DNA of 64,000 nt. Origin: JAFGXT01 sp963677165. Its GTDB lineage: Bacteria > Verrucomicrobiota > Lentisphaeria > Victivallales > SZUA-371. This document shows positions 19,750 to 27,778 of this stretch, in pieces. The notes under the pieces were generated by a model, which ran no database searches, was not told where the DNA came from, and was given only the letters and a program-made list of their open reading frames with translations. The translations under genes and the position numbers were made by a program. Location of the stretch: positions 868,001 through 932,000 of the forward strand of contig CAXXSX010000001.1 in assembly GCA_963677165.2 (NCBI GenBank), written 5' to 3'. The first letter of the stretch is position 1. Each line of letters opens with the position of its first letter.

Positions 19750-19867
19750 GTAGGGCGTGCTCTCCGCAGCGCGCCGTCTTCAGGGATTTTGTGCTCAGGC
19801 ACAAAATAGCGGACGGTTACGGAGAACCGTCCCTACCCAATAAACTGCATTTCGCACGAGTCTTTTA
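19744..19867 (+). repeat. A-family palindromic element, left-truncated copy A2
   Basis: Matches A1 from TAGGTAGGGCG onward but lacks the outer left stem. The internal hairpins are kept, with GGCGTGC/GCGCGCC (one wobble), TTTTGTGC/GCACAAAA and a perfect GGACGGTT/AACCGTCC. It is fused on its left to B1 and on its right to a flank homologous to 18577-18690. Confidence 0.8.
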
Positions 19868-19932
19868 AATGCAAAAGTGAGTAGAAATAGACCTGTACAT
19901 GATCCCATTTTTTAATAAAAAACAAGGCCTAT

Positions 19933-19961
19933 TTGAAATAATATAAATATTAGCTTATCGT
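19933..19961 (+). promoter_or_regulatory. Predicted promoter of the 20018 gene
   Basis: TTGAAA (19933-19938), a 17-base spacer and TATCGT (19956-19961), a near copy of the promoter candidate in the first unit. The start codon follows 57 bases later. Confidence 0.45.
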
Positions 19962-20017
19962 AGGATACATGGGACGATAGTGGCTCAATATTCATACAAG
20001 AAGAATCCAGGGAACAG

Positions 20018-21244
20018 ATGAATAAGAAAAAATATAAACGGAAATTAATATTTATTCTTGTGATCACTAGCGTTAGTATTAATTTTGCCTTGGGGCAGGG
20101 CAAGACAGAGAGAAAGAATAAATTATCTCCCCAGGGATATGTTCTTGTTTTGCCTGAAAAATATGTCTCTAGAAATCATACTTGTTTTTCTTTGGGCTAT
20201 TGCGATAAAGAAAAGCCTGTATTTAAAATGATCGGATCCTGGGACCTTTATGACTCTTTTGGGGGATATTTTCCTGGGTGGCTTGAAATAAACAGAATAA
20301 CAGGAAAGATTATTTTTTCGGTGAACAACTACAGGGATAAAAATTCAAACTTATATATTTGTAGAATAGGGGAAAGAGTTATCTGGTCAAAATACAAAGT
20401 TTCAGTGTCTTCCATTGGGGGAGGCTGGGATCTAAACAGTAATTCCTTGATATTACATGTAATTGGCAATGAAAAGAATGCAAAACCAAGGTTCATGCTT
20501 TATAACACATCCTCTAAAAGTATGAAGTTAGCCGATTTAACCCAATCGTTCATGTTCCCTGCTTATGGTTGTTTTTCATCCATGTTGAGTTCTGGTGGCC
20601 CTCATTTTTTATGGTCTCCTAAAAGCCTGAATTTACATCTTTGGGTTTTAAGACAAAAACTCAAGCTTCCTGTTTTACCATGTAAACCACCAAAAGAATT
20701 ATATATTGACCGTAGAAATAGCAAATGGTTTTTTAGAGGAGATTTAAAAAAATCATTCATGCTATATACGAATCCTTATTATTATGAAGCTCAAAAAGGA
20801 CTCACTGCAAGAGTCGGCATATTTTTACACTCACAAAAGAAATGGATTATTTTGAACTTGCCAGGTACTGAATGTCATCCGGTTTATTTTGGGCGATGGT
20901 TTGTTATTGACATTGGGAAAATGGATCCGAAATCCAGGCCAGAGAAATTTTTACATTGTGGGTTTATTTCAACAGGTAATTATATTTTTGTTGATTTGGA
21001 AACAGGAAAGACATGTACTCTAAAATTAAGTAATAATTCATCAATTCTTTATGTCAATAAATCTGTAGCAGTAGTCCGTGAAAAAAATATTATATATGAA
21101 ATTCCCATAAGCAGCATTGGAGCAAATGGCAAGGAACCGGAAAAGGTTAAACTATGTGAAGGTGATAGTGTACAATATGTAGATTATGCATTTCCTGTAG
21201 CCAAATTCCCAGAAGTAGAAGTTCCTGCCTATTTCTGTCAATAA
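20018..21244 (+). CDS. Unknown secreted protein, second flank-sharing unit
   Basis: A 408-residue protein I do not recognise. A Lys/Arg-rich start (NKKKYKRK) and hydrophobic LIFILVITSVSINFAL form a signal peptide, with cleavage near GQGKTE. The mature part is rich in aromatic residues and beta-type segments spaced regularly (GYFPGWLEINRITGKIIFSV, NYIFVDLETGKTCTLKL), suggesting a beta-propeller-like fold (inference). AGGG precedes the ATG. It shares no visible similarity with the 18784 gene although the flanks of both are homologous. Confidence 0.75.
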   Translation: MNKKKYKRKLIFILVITSVSINFALGQGKTERKNKLSPQGYVLVLPEKYVSRNHTCFSLGYCDKEKPVFKMIGSWDLYDSFGGYFPGWLEINRITGKIIFSVNNYRDKNSNLYICRIGERVIWSKYKVSVSSIGGGWDLNSNSLILHVIGNEKNAKPRFMLYNTSSKSMKLADLTQSFMFPAYGCFSSMLSSGGPHFLWSPKSLNLHLWVLRQKLKLPVLPCKPPKELYIDRRNSKWFFRGDLKKSFMLYTNPYYYEAQKGLTARVGIFLHSQKKWIILNLPGTECHPVYFGRWFVIDIGKMDPKSRPEKFLHCGFISTGNYIFVDLETGKTCTLKLSNNSSILYVNKSVAVVREKNIIYEIPISSIGANGKEPEKVKLCEGDSVQYVDYAFPVAKFPEVEVPAYFCQ

Positions 21245-21305
21245 GGCGGGGATAAGGCGGGGGTCAGTAAGGCGGGGGGCAGACTTGTACATCGTCACAT
21301 TTTTA
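21245..21305 (+). repeat. Degenerate GGGGTCAG repeats
   Basis: Three rough copies of TAAGGCGGGG, followed by GGCAGACTTGTACATCGTCA and the rest of the TTTTTACTTG end, immediately after the 20018 stop codon. This mirrors the cluster at 19424-19562 after the first unit, but the heads read AAGGCGGGG instead of AATTGCGGGG. Confidence 0.6.
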
Positions 21306-21495
21306 CTTGCGCAAACACATTCTTCTTCACTTCGTTGAAAAAGCTTTGCGGAGAGATTATAGTAATAAATATAATGAGGCTTGTGCTGAATGCTTCGCAT
21401 TCATTTTTTCAGAGTAGCTTGCGATCTCCGAGCGCAAATAGCAATTTTGCTGTTGCAACGTAGATTTACAGGTAACCACTGAAAGCACGAATTAT
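21306..21495 (+). repeat. Duplicated downstream block with B-family hairpin (B2)
   Basis: Second copy of the block at 19563-19749, with the same GCGCAAACACATTC start, GAATG/CATTC hairpin, TTGCG/CGCAA hairpin and an AGCAA/TTGCT hairpin. It ends in AAAGCACGAATT without an A element attached. Confidence 0.75.
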
Positions 21496-21590
21496 TTGTG
21501 ATAAATTAAAGAGTTTTGTATAAAAAAAGAAATACACATCTTGTCATCTGCAAGTATTGATGAGACGTGTCTACGCGTTTGTGATTGTTC

Positions 21591-21622
21591 GTGCTATTTG
21601 CGCTCGGAGATCGCAAGCTACT
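21591..21622 (-). repeat. Partial B-family hairpin, inverted
   Basis: The minus strand reads GTAGCTTGCGATCTCCGAGC followed by GCAAATAGC, matching the core of B1 and B2. The rest of the element is absent. It lies about 100 bases after B2 in the opposite direction. Confidence 0.65.
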
Positions 21623-21720
21623 TGAGAATCTAAAATTCGGAGGAATTTTATTCAGATAAATTAAGAATTTTACAATCATAGTTTTCACGTGATTATTGCG
21701 TGAATTTTATTTTCGTTCGT

Positions 21721-21876
21721 GTATCAAGAAACCACCACCTTTTTGCATATAACACGAACAGGAAAACAGTGCCTCTGTGTATACTCGGGCGGTGTTTGCT
21801 TGTTGTTATATGCGGGTCGTGGTGGACCTCTTGATACGGCAAGTACAACGCCGCCCTTTTTCGTTTTTAGGGCGGC
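21721..21876 (+). ncRNA. Candidate structured 5' leader RNA
   Basis: Arms of 34 bases (21721-21754 and 21804-21837) pair as GTATCAAGA/TCTTGATAC, CCACCAC/GTGGTGG and GCATATAACA/TGTTATATGC around an inner bulge. The 49-base loop carries GGGCGGTGTTTGCTTG, which can pair with CAAGTACAACGCCGCCC just after the stem, a pseudoknot-like contact. The same GCCGCCC (21850-21856) can instead pair with GGGCGGC (21870-21876) in a final hairpin, so two mutually exclusive folds exist. The ATG of a small gene follows 20 bases later. The layout resembles a riboswitch or leader; the family is unknown to me. Confidence 0.6.
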
Positions 21877-21896
21877 AACTCACAAAGGGGGTTGTC

Positions 21897-22238
21897 ATGG
21901 CAATCAGAGAAATCGTAGTTCGCGAAGGGGAAGTATCGGTAAAAATGGACGGAATCCTAACCGCAGAGGATTTGGAACGGGTACAGGGGCAAATTTACTA
22001 TAATGAAGAGTTCATTAAGCAGATGGAACGTCAGACATTTGACTTTTCAGAGATCACTGACAGTACATTGACGAATTCGCATATATTCTTTCTTGCGGCA
22101 ATGGATAACTCCGCATTACTCACAAATCCAAAATTGGAAATAATCAAAATAGCGTCATCCGCTAGAATCATAGAAATCTGCCATAAATGGCACCAGAACC
22201 TAATCCGCAACGCGAATGTAAAAATATTACATGTTTGA
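21897..22238 (+). CDS. Small STAS-like protein of unknown role
   Basis: A 113-residue soluble protein. I start it at the ATG at 21897, which has AAAGGGGG upstream; longer in-frame starts would run through the structured leader. The pattern (VSVKMDGILTAEDLERVQ, then TFDFSEITDSTLTNSHIFFL, then NPKLEIIKIASSARIIE) alternates strands and helices as in STAS/SpoIIAA-like folds, but this is by eye and no exact family is assigned. It stands alone, preceded by the RNA candidate at 21721-21876 and followed by B and A repeats. Confidence 0.7.
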   Translation: MAIREIVVREGEVSVKMDGILTAEDLERVQGQIYYNEEFIKQMERQTFDFSEITDSTLTNSHIFFLAAMDNSALLTNPKLEIIKIASSARIIEICHKWHQNLIRNANVKILHV

Positions 22239-22250
22239 TTGGGGCGAGAG

Positions 22251-22332
22251 CCGGTAGCTTGCGCTGTCCCAGCGCAAAGAGCAATTTTGCTGATATCGTG
22301 TGGATTTAGGGATAACCTCTAAATCCACGAAT
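22251..22332 (+). repeat. B-family element copy B3
   Basis: Same order as B1, but the first hairpin is TTGCGCT/AGCGCAA where B1 has TTGCG plus mismatches, and the last part forms a perfect GTGGATTTA/TAAATCCAC hairpin. It joins directly to an A element at its right end, as B1 does. Confidence 0.75.
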
Positions 22333-22447
22333 TTAGGTAGGGCGTGCTCTCCGCAGCGCGCCGTCTTCAGGGATTTTGTGCTCAAGCACAAAATAGCGGA
22401 CGGTTACGGAGAACCATTCCCACCCGAGAAACTGCATTTTGCACGAG
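22330..22447 (+). repeat. A-family palindromic element, left-truncated copy A3
   Basis: Begins at the same TTTAGGTAGGGCG junction as A2 and keeps the three inner hairpins, with a TTTTGTGCT/AGCACAAAA centre. The right stem is decayed (CATTTTGCACGAG). It lies between the STAS-like gene and the CaCA antiporter. Confidence 0.75.
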
Positions 22448-22501
22448 CTGTTTGTGGTAAAGAGAAATTAGTGTCTACGGCGTTTATAGTAGACTTGCTA
22501 T

Positions 22502-22587
22502 TTGCGTTGGGGACAACGCAAGCTACTGGGGAAATCGGCTTTGCCGACCAAAGTGTCGCCGTTGGATCACGCCCGAGTACGACTCGG
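22502..22587 (+). repeat. String of three small hairpins (B-core, TCGGC, F1)
   Basis: In order: TTGCGTT/AACGCAA (22502-22521, a B-family core), TCGGC/GCCGA (22535-22547) and CCGAGT/ACTCGG (22573-22587, called F1). The sequence before and around F1 (GACCAA...CGTTGGATC...GCCCG) recurs at 23809-23848 on the other side of the antiporter gene. Confidence 0.6.
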
Positions 22588-22610
22588 AGCGAAGTAGTTG
22601 CTTGGTAATT

Positions 22611-23576
22611 TCAGCCTTTGATCTTGTAAACGTTGTAGCCGATAAAAACGCAGTACAGCGTAAGCAGGACCGCGCCTTCCCAGCGTACCAGTTTCCACTT
22701 TGTCCGCATGAAGATCAGCAGTAATATTCCGGTGGCAATCATAATGGGCATGTTGAAAACAAGCATATCCCGGTCGACCGGAATCGGACTAATTGTTGCA
22801 CATATTCCCAGAATCAGGCAGACATTGAAAATGCAGCTGCCCACGATATTTCCGAGCGCCATTCCCTGTTTTTTCTTGATTACGCTGCCAATGGTTACTG
22901 CCAGTTCCGGAACGGAAGTTCCGAATGCAACAATCGTCGCGGCGATAATCGCCTGATTTAATTGCAACTTGTTTGCCGTCCATACTACGTTGTCCACTAG
23001 CATTTTCGCGCCAAGGAAAACCATAACCAGACCGATAACCGTAAAGATCAAAGCGGGAGGAATGCTTTTGAATTTTTCTTTCTCTTCTTCTTCCAGTTCG
23101 GCTTCAAGCGAGTCGCGGTGTTTCCACAGGTAAATGAGGTATACGACTACGGCAACCAGTAAAATGATGCCATCAATTCTTCCGAGCGTATGGCCGATAA
23201 CGCACATGATGGTACATGCGATAAATCCGGCGGTCATGATAAAACCGTCACGTCTTAATAATGCCTTTGGGATGGATATTTCTTTCAGCAGGATGATCCC
23301 GACTCCCAGCACCAGCAGGATATTGGTGATATTACTGCCGATGATATCCCCCAGCGCGATACTTCCTTCGTTGTGGAACGAGGCGTAAGTATCGGTTGCC
23401 AGTTCCGGCAGCGAGGTGCCGACGCTGACCAGAGTAAGTCCGATGATCATTTCCGGTACTTCAAATTTACGTGCGACAAATGATGCGCCTTCAATAAACC
23501 AGTCGCAGCCCTTAATCAGAACAGCCAGTCCGGCAATGAAAATTATAATATTAAGCGTAAGATAAGATGTATGCAT
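22611..23576 (-). CDS. Calcium/sodium antiporter, CaCA family (YrbG-like)
   Basis: Inner-membrane cation exchanger of about 321 residues with some ten membrane segments. The two inverted alpha-repeats typical of the family are plain: VGTSLPELATD with GDIIGSNITNILLVLG near the N-terminus, and FGTSVPELAVT with GNIVGSCIFNVCLILG in the second half. An acidic cytoplasmic loop (LEAELEEEEKEKF) lies between them. I start it at the ATG at 23576 (AGGA just upstream) instead of the longer frame. An 11-bp perfect hairpin sits 16 bases before the start. It probably exports Ca2+ using Na+ or H+; the ion pair cannot be read from sequence. Confidence 0.9.
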   Translation of the reverse strand: MHTSYLTLNIIIFIAGLAVLIKGCDWFIEGASFVARKFEVPEMIIGLTLVSVGTSLPELATDTYASFHNEGSIALGDIIGSNITNILLVLGVGIILLKEISIPKALLRRDGFIMTAGFIACTIMCVIGHTLGRIDGIILLVAVVVYLIYLWKHRDSLEAELEEEEKEKFKSIPPALIFTVIGLVMVFLGAKMLVDNVVWTANKLQLNQAIIAATIVAFGTSVPELAVTIGSVIKKKQGMALGNIVGSCIFNVCLILGICATISPIPVDRDMLVFNMPIMIATGILLLIFMRTKWKLVRWEGAVLLTLYCVFIGYNVYKIKG

Positions 23577-23884
23577 TTTTTTCCTATTAGATTTATTTTC
23601 AGCGTTTTTATGCTGAAAATAATCTATACTGGAAAAGCTGAAATACAACTAAGATTACATAACCAGGCGGAGATAACCCAGTGCTGTTCTGATTGCCGCA
23701 ATATTTTTCCTTTCGCATCGCTTCGCCCGCTCTGGAAAAATATTGCTGACATGTTAAATGTTTGTGAGTGTCAAGATGTTGTAAATAAATACATTTCAAC
23801 TGCGTCGACCAACGACTCCGCGTTGGATCCGGCCCGGACAGTGTCCGGAGACATATTACCGCTTTGCGGCTTTTTCTTTTTTTA
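23577..23884. other. Hairpin-rich gap between antiporter and phosphate transporter
   Basis: About 308 bases with three inverted repeats and no gene. TTATTTTCAGC/GCTGAAAATAA (23593-23622, 8-base loop) lies in the presumed 5' UTR of the antiporter. GCAATATTTTTCC/GGAAAAATATTGC (23698-23746, 13 bp, 23-base loop) is a larger perfect pair. CCGGACA/TGTCCGG (23834-23848, called F2) is embedded in sequence like that around F1. Confidence 0.7.
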
Positions 23885-24889
23885 TTACAGAACCAGCCGA
23901 AGGTTGGCGATTACATATCCGAGCGCTGCCATTACGGCCGCAATAAACGGTGTGGCGACCCAGCCACCGGTCACATGCATCAGCATGCGATAGTTGATTG
24001 TCTGAGCTCCCTTGATAAAGCCAATTCCGAGAACCGCGCCCACAATGGCCTGCGAAGACGACACAGGAACGCCGATCATTGCAAAGATATGCACCGTGAT
24101 GGCATGCGCCAGAACACAGATGAAGGCGGTATATGAATCGAGTCGGACAATTCCTTTTCCAACAGTCATCATGACTGGTTTGCTGTAGGTCACAGCTCCG
24201 ATGGCAATGGCGATGCCGCCGCCCCATGCTGCCTGTTTAACCGACAGCATGCCCGGTCCGACAAATACGCCGGTTACGTTTGCCACATTGTTGGCTCCCA
24301 GGGCATACGCGCCATAACATCCACATAATATCAGCAGAAAACTCATGACCGGGTCGTAGAGAAATGTGTTAGGGAGAAGTTTTTTGACTGGCATTCGCAG
24401 CAGCCAGTAAAGAATATATGTAAAGATCGCGCCGCCGATTGGCGTAAGCAGCCAGCAGACCACAACCTTACCGAGTCCGCCAAAGTTTACCGCCTGCTGT
24501 AGCAGTCCTACGCCGATAATCGCGCCTACTGCTGCCTGTGAGGTAGAAACCGGAACTTTCAGAATGGTCATGATCGTAACGGTCAGAGCCGCTGAAAACG
24601 AGATGATCATGGCTGTTTTCATCGCGCGAATGCGATTTGCTTCCGCATCGCTGACGCTGGTTCCTTTCAGCTCTATTTGTTTTTTGTTGCGGAGTTGTTC
24701 GCTGTAGGTTCGGATACCGGCTTCGCCTTGCAGAACAGCCCCCAGAATGATAAATATTCCAGTGAGAATTACAGCCAGCCGGTAGCTGACCATGCGTGAG
24801 CTTACCGCAGTACCGAAAACATTGGCGGAATCATTTGCCCCCAGGCTCCAGCCGAGAAATGCGCCGCCCAGATATTCGAAAATCCACAT
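23885..24889 (-). CDS. Inorganic phosphate transporter, Pit family
   Basis: Low-affinity phosphate/cation symporter of 334 residues with about ten membrane segments. The duplicated PHO4 signatures are present: LGANDSANVFGTAVSSR near residue 20 and LGANNVANVTGVFVGPG near 200, each followed by a later helix with PVSTSQA or PVSSSQA. The start lies 3 bases after the DUF47 gene stop, with AAGGCAG upstream inside that gene, so the two are one operon, as is common for this pair. Transport direction depends on ion gradients; import is assumed. Confidence 0.94.
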   Translation of the reverse strand: MWIFEYLGGAFLGWSLGANDSANVFGTAVSSRMVSYRLAVILTGIFIILGAVLQGEAGIRTYSEQLRNKKQIELKGTSVSDAEANRIRAMKTAMIISFSAALTVTIMTILKVPVSTSQAAVGAIIGVGLLQQAVNFGGLGKVVVCWLLTPIGGAIFTYILYWLLRMPVKKLLPNTFLYDPVMSFLLILCGCYGAYALGANNVANVTGVFVGPGMLSVKQAAWGGGIAIAIGAVTYSKPVMMTVGKGIVRLDSYTAFICVLAHAITVHIFAMIGVPVSSSQAIVGAVLGIGFIKGAQTINYRMLMHVTGGWVATPFIAAVMAALGYVIANLRLVL

Positions 24890-24892
24890 GAA

Positions 24893-25543
24893 TCATATCT
24901 GCCTTTTAATGCTGGTTATGGTAATAAGATCCATGGCGTGTTCACAGAGGTCACAGATGTCGCCGCAGAGGACAATCAGGTCACGCTGCAATATTTTTTG
25001 ACCGGTTCCCAGTTTTGAATCAAAGATTTTTTCGACCATTTTAAATTCCAGGTGGTCGCCCAGGGTTTCGTTGTCGTCCACTTTGCGGTTCAGCTCGGAC
25101 ACCTTATCGTTACTGGCCTTGTTAAAACAGTAGATTGCGGCTTCGAGGACATATTCAGAGGTTTCCGTTGAGACCTTTATCAGTTCCAGTAATTCTTTTT
25201 TGATACACTTGTCGGGTACCATCCGCTGGGAGATTATCATATTTACAATTGATTCCCCGCAGTTTGGAATCCGGTCAATTACTTCAATAATGCCGAATAA
25301 GTCCTGACGTGATTCCGGCAGCAGCGATTTTTTATACAGATCCTGTTCAATACTGCGGCGGATATCATCGGCTTGAGATTCATGCTGATGCGTTCGTACC
25401 GCAAGGGTATGAAAATGTTGATCAAGACCATTGTCAAGACAATAAGAGATTGCTTCTTCAAGTGTTTTTAAGGTTTCGCGAACTACTCCAAAATATGTTT
25501 CAAGCTTTTTCAGTAGTTCTTTGTTTTTTCCGAAAGCAAACAT
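24893..25543 (-). CDS. DUF47/PhoU-like Pit accessory protein
   Basis: Cytoplasmic all-helical protein of 216 residues in the DUF47 (TIGR00153) family, distantly like PhoU. Typical stretches are LLKKLETYFGVVRETL, RTHQHESQADDIRRSIEQDL and the C-terminal CGDICDLCEHAMDLI. Members are usually encoded with Pit transporters and thought to regulate them. I prefer the ATG at 25543 (AAGGAG at good spacing) over the GTG at 25549. First gene of the DUF47-pit pair, divergent from neuB. Confidence 0.92.
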   Translation of the reverse strand: MFAFGKNKELLKKLETYFGVVRETLKTLEEAISYCLDNGLDQHFHTLAVRTHQHESQADDIRRSIEQDLYKKSLLPESRQDLFGIIEVIDRIPNCGESIVNMIISQRMVPDKCIKKELLELIKVSTETSEYVLEAAIYCFNKASNDKVSELNRKVDDNETLGDHLEFKMVEKIFDSKLGTGQKILQRDLIVLCGDICDLCEHAMDLITITSIKRQI

Positions 25544-25777
25544 ATTCACGCTCCTTACTGACGGTGAGGTTTTCGGGCAGCTGACACTCTGCCCCTGATA
25601 TGAATATAAGTTTAACTGACCCTTTTTGCAATATGTCAGATTCGCTCAATATCGTAATGCCGATGGTTTTTTGCGGTATTTGCCGTTTTTTTGCGTTTTT
25701 CCTGTGATTCTGATACTGGAAAAGCCCGGTTGTATATGTTATACTTAACTTTATATAATCGGGTAAAGGAAAAAATA

Positions 25778-26815
25778 ATGGGAAAAGTGTTCATAATCGC
25801 GGAAGCCGGAGTCAACCATAACGGCAGTCTACAGATGGCCAAAGAAATGGCGGATGTTGCGCTCAATGCCGGAGCCGACGCGGTAAAATATCAGACTTTT
25901 ATCGCGGAAAAGCTGATGACGAAAAAGGCCGAAAAGGCTGAATATCAGGCAAAAAATACAGATGAAAACGAGTCCGGCCTGGAGATGCTCAAAAAACTGG
26001 AGTTGTCATTTGCCGATTTTGTGGAGCTGAAAGAATATTGCGATAAAATTGGGATTATGTTCATGTCATCACCGTTTGATGATGAAAGTGCCGACTTCCT
26101 TGATTCCCTGGTATCGATTTATAAGATTCCGTCTGGTGAATTGACAAACCTGCCTTTTCTAAAGCGGATAGCCCGGAAAAATAAACCTGTAATTATGTCT
26201 ACCGGCATGAGTGACCTGCAGGAAGTCGAAGTGGCGGTTGACCTGTTCCAACGTAACCAGAATTGTCCCGACGACGATTACCCTCCGCTTATTTTGCTCC
26301 ATTGTGTTAATAATTATCCGGCCGCGTTTAGCGACGTCAACCTGCGCGCCATGATTACAATGCGTGATTATTTTGAAAATATTCCTGTGGGCTTCTCTGA
26401 TCATACTCCCGGGATCGAAGCTTCGATTGCCGCTGTTGCCTTGGAGGCTACTATAATAGAAAAACATTTTACGCTGGATCGTACTCTTGAAGGGCCGGAT
26501 CATAAAGCTTCGCTTGAGCCGTCTGAACTGCATCGGCTGGTTGAGGCAATCCGCAATGTAGAGGCGGCTTTGGGGTCCGGTAAAAAAGTTATGGCAGCCA
26601 GCGAAGCTGAAGTAAGAAAAGTTGTACGCCGCAGTCTTGCCGCCGCCGAAGATATTGCGGCCGGTACCGTTATAACCGAGGAAATGATTGTGATCAAACG
26701 GCCCGGTACTGGTATTATTCCGTCTGAACTTCCCAATATTATCGGGCGGAAAACCAAGCACGATATCCAAGCGGACTCAGTCATTGTCTGGGATGATATT
26801 GACAAGCAGTCGTGA
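25778..26815 (+). CDS. neuB: N-acetylneuraminate synthase (NeuB family)
   Basis: Condenses phosphoenolpyruvate with an N-acetyl-hexosamine-type sugar to form a nonulosonic acid (sialic, legionaminic or pseudaminic). The 345 residues begin FIIAEAGVNHNGS at the ATG at 25778 (AAAGGA upstream). The TIM-barrel shows FMSSPFDDESADFL, YKIPSGELTNLPFL, VIMSTGMSDLQEV and GFSDHTPGIEASIAAVALEA. A C-terminal antifreeze-like SAF domain (AAEDIAAGTVITEEMIVIKR) completes it. No cytidylyltransferase or epimerase is adjacent, so the exact sugar is open. It is followed after 15 bases by a pseudouridine synthase. Confidence 0.93.
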   Translation: MGKVFIIAEAGVNHNGSLQMAKEMADVALNAGADAVKYQTFIAEKLMTKKAEKAEYQAKNTDENESGLEMLKKLELSFADFVELKEYCDKIGIMFMSSPFDDESADFLDSLVSIYKIPSGELTNLPFLKRIARKNKPVIMSTGMSDLQEVEVAVDLFQRNQNCPDDDYPPLILLHCVNNYPAAFSDVNLRAMITMRDYFENIPVGFSDHTPGIEASIAAVALEATIIEKHFTLDRTLEGPDHKASLEPSELHRLVEAIRNVEAALGSGKKVMAASEAEVRKVVRRSLAAAEDIAAGTVITEEMIVIKRPGTGIIPSELPNIIGRKTKHDIQADSVIVWDDIDKQS

Positions 26816-26830
26816 GATCATAAATTGCCG

Positions 26831-27778
26831 ATGGAAAATGAAGAACGCATAATCACTACGATAATCGATGAAACCGCTGCCGGACAGCGTATCGATCTCT
26901 ATCTGAGTAACCGCTTTACCTATCATTCCCGTCGCAAATGGCAGGATGTTATAAAGGCCGGCAAGATTCTCCTCAATGGCAAACGAACTCGTTGTTCACG
27001 GGTGCTTCAGGCCGGGGAAAAAGTCGATTTTATCCCTGATGTGGACGAGCCGTCGGTTGAGATGAAATATTCGATTGTCTATGAAGATGAGTATTTTATG
27101 GCGATCAATAAAGAGGGCAACCTGCCATGTCATCCAGCCGGACCTTTCTTTAAAAATACCCTGTGGTATGACTTGAGCCGTACTTACGAGAAAATTGGTA
27201 TTGTCAATCGTCTTGACCGGGAAACTTCCGGTTTGCTGCTGGTCGGCAAAATTCCTGAGGCAACAAAGGCTCTGTGTGATTTATTTATCGGCAGCCATGA
27301 TATCAGTAAACGCTATTACGCGCTGGTATTCGGGGCGTTTGATAAGGAAATTACCGCCGAAGGTTTTCTGGTTAGCGATACCGCCAGTGAAGTAAGAAAG
27401 AAGCGGCGGTTCGTCATGAAAAACGACTATTCCGGTGATGACGGCGAAAGCGCGTATACTTTGCTTCGTCCGATTAAAACCGGCGGTGAAATCAGCCTGG
27501 TTGAGGCTTTGCCGCAAACCGGACGGCTCCACCAGATTCGTGCCACCCTTTATTCATTGGGATATCCGATGATTGGGGATAAGCTCTATGGTCCAGATGA
27601 TACGGCATACATACGTTTTGCCCGAGGAGAAATGACCGAATCGGACTATACGATGCTTCGAATGCGTCGTCAGGCACTCCATGCTCATGCTTTGGAATTC
27701 ACGCATCCGTTTACTGGACAACCTATGAAACTTTCCGCCCCGATTCCTGATGATATGAATGAGGTCATTCCTGTTTGA
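26831..27778 (+). CDS. RluA-family RNA pseudouridine synthase
   Basis: Converts uridine to pseudouridine in rRNA or tRNA. The 315 residues carry an N-terminal S4 RNA-binding domain (RRKWQDVIKAGKILLNGK) and a catalytic domain with IVNRLDRETSGLLLVGK (the Asp is the nucleophile; the usual His before Arg is Asn). Later motifs LPQTGRLHQIRATLYSLGYP and GDKLYG are standard. I use the ATG at 26831; a TTG six bases earlier is also open. The target site cannot be told from sequence. Confidence 0.92.
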   Translation: MENEERIITTIIDETAAGQRIDLYLSNRFTYHSRRKWQDVIKAGKILLNGKRTRCSRVLQAGEKVDFIPDVDEPSVEMKYSIVYEDEYFMAINKEGNLPCHPAGPFFKNTLWYDLSRTYEKIGIVNRLDRETSGLLLVGKIPEATKALCDLFIGSHDISKRYYALVFGAFDKEITAEGFLVSDTASEVRKKRRFVMKNDYSGDDGESAYTLLRPIKTGGEISLVEALPQTGRLHQIRATLYSLGYPMIGDKLYGPDDTAYIRFARGEMTESDYTMLRMRRQALHAHALEFTHPFTGQPMKLSAPIPDDMNEVIPV

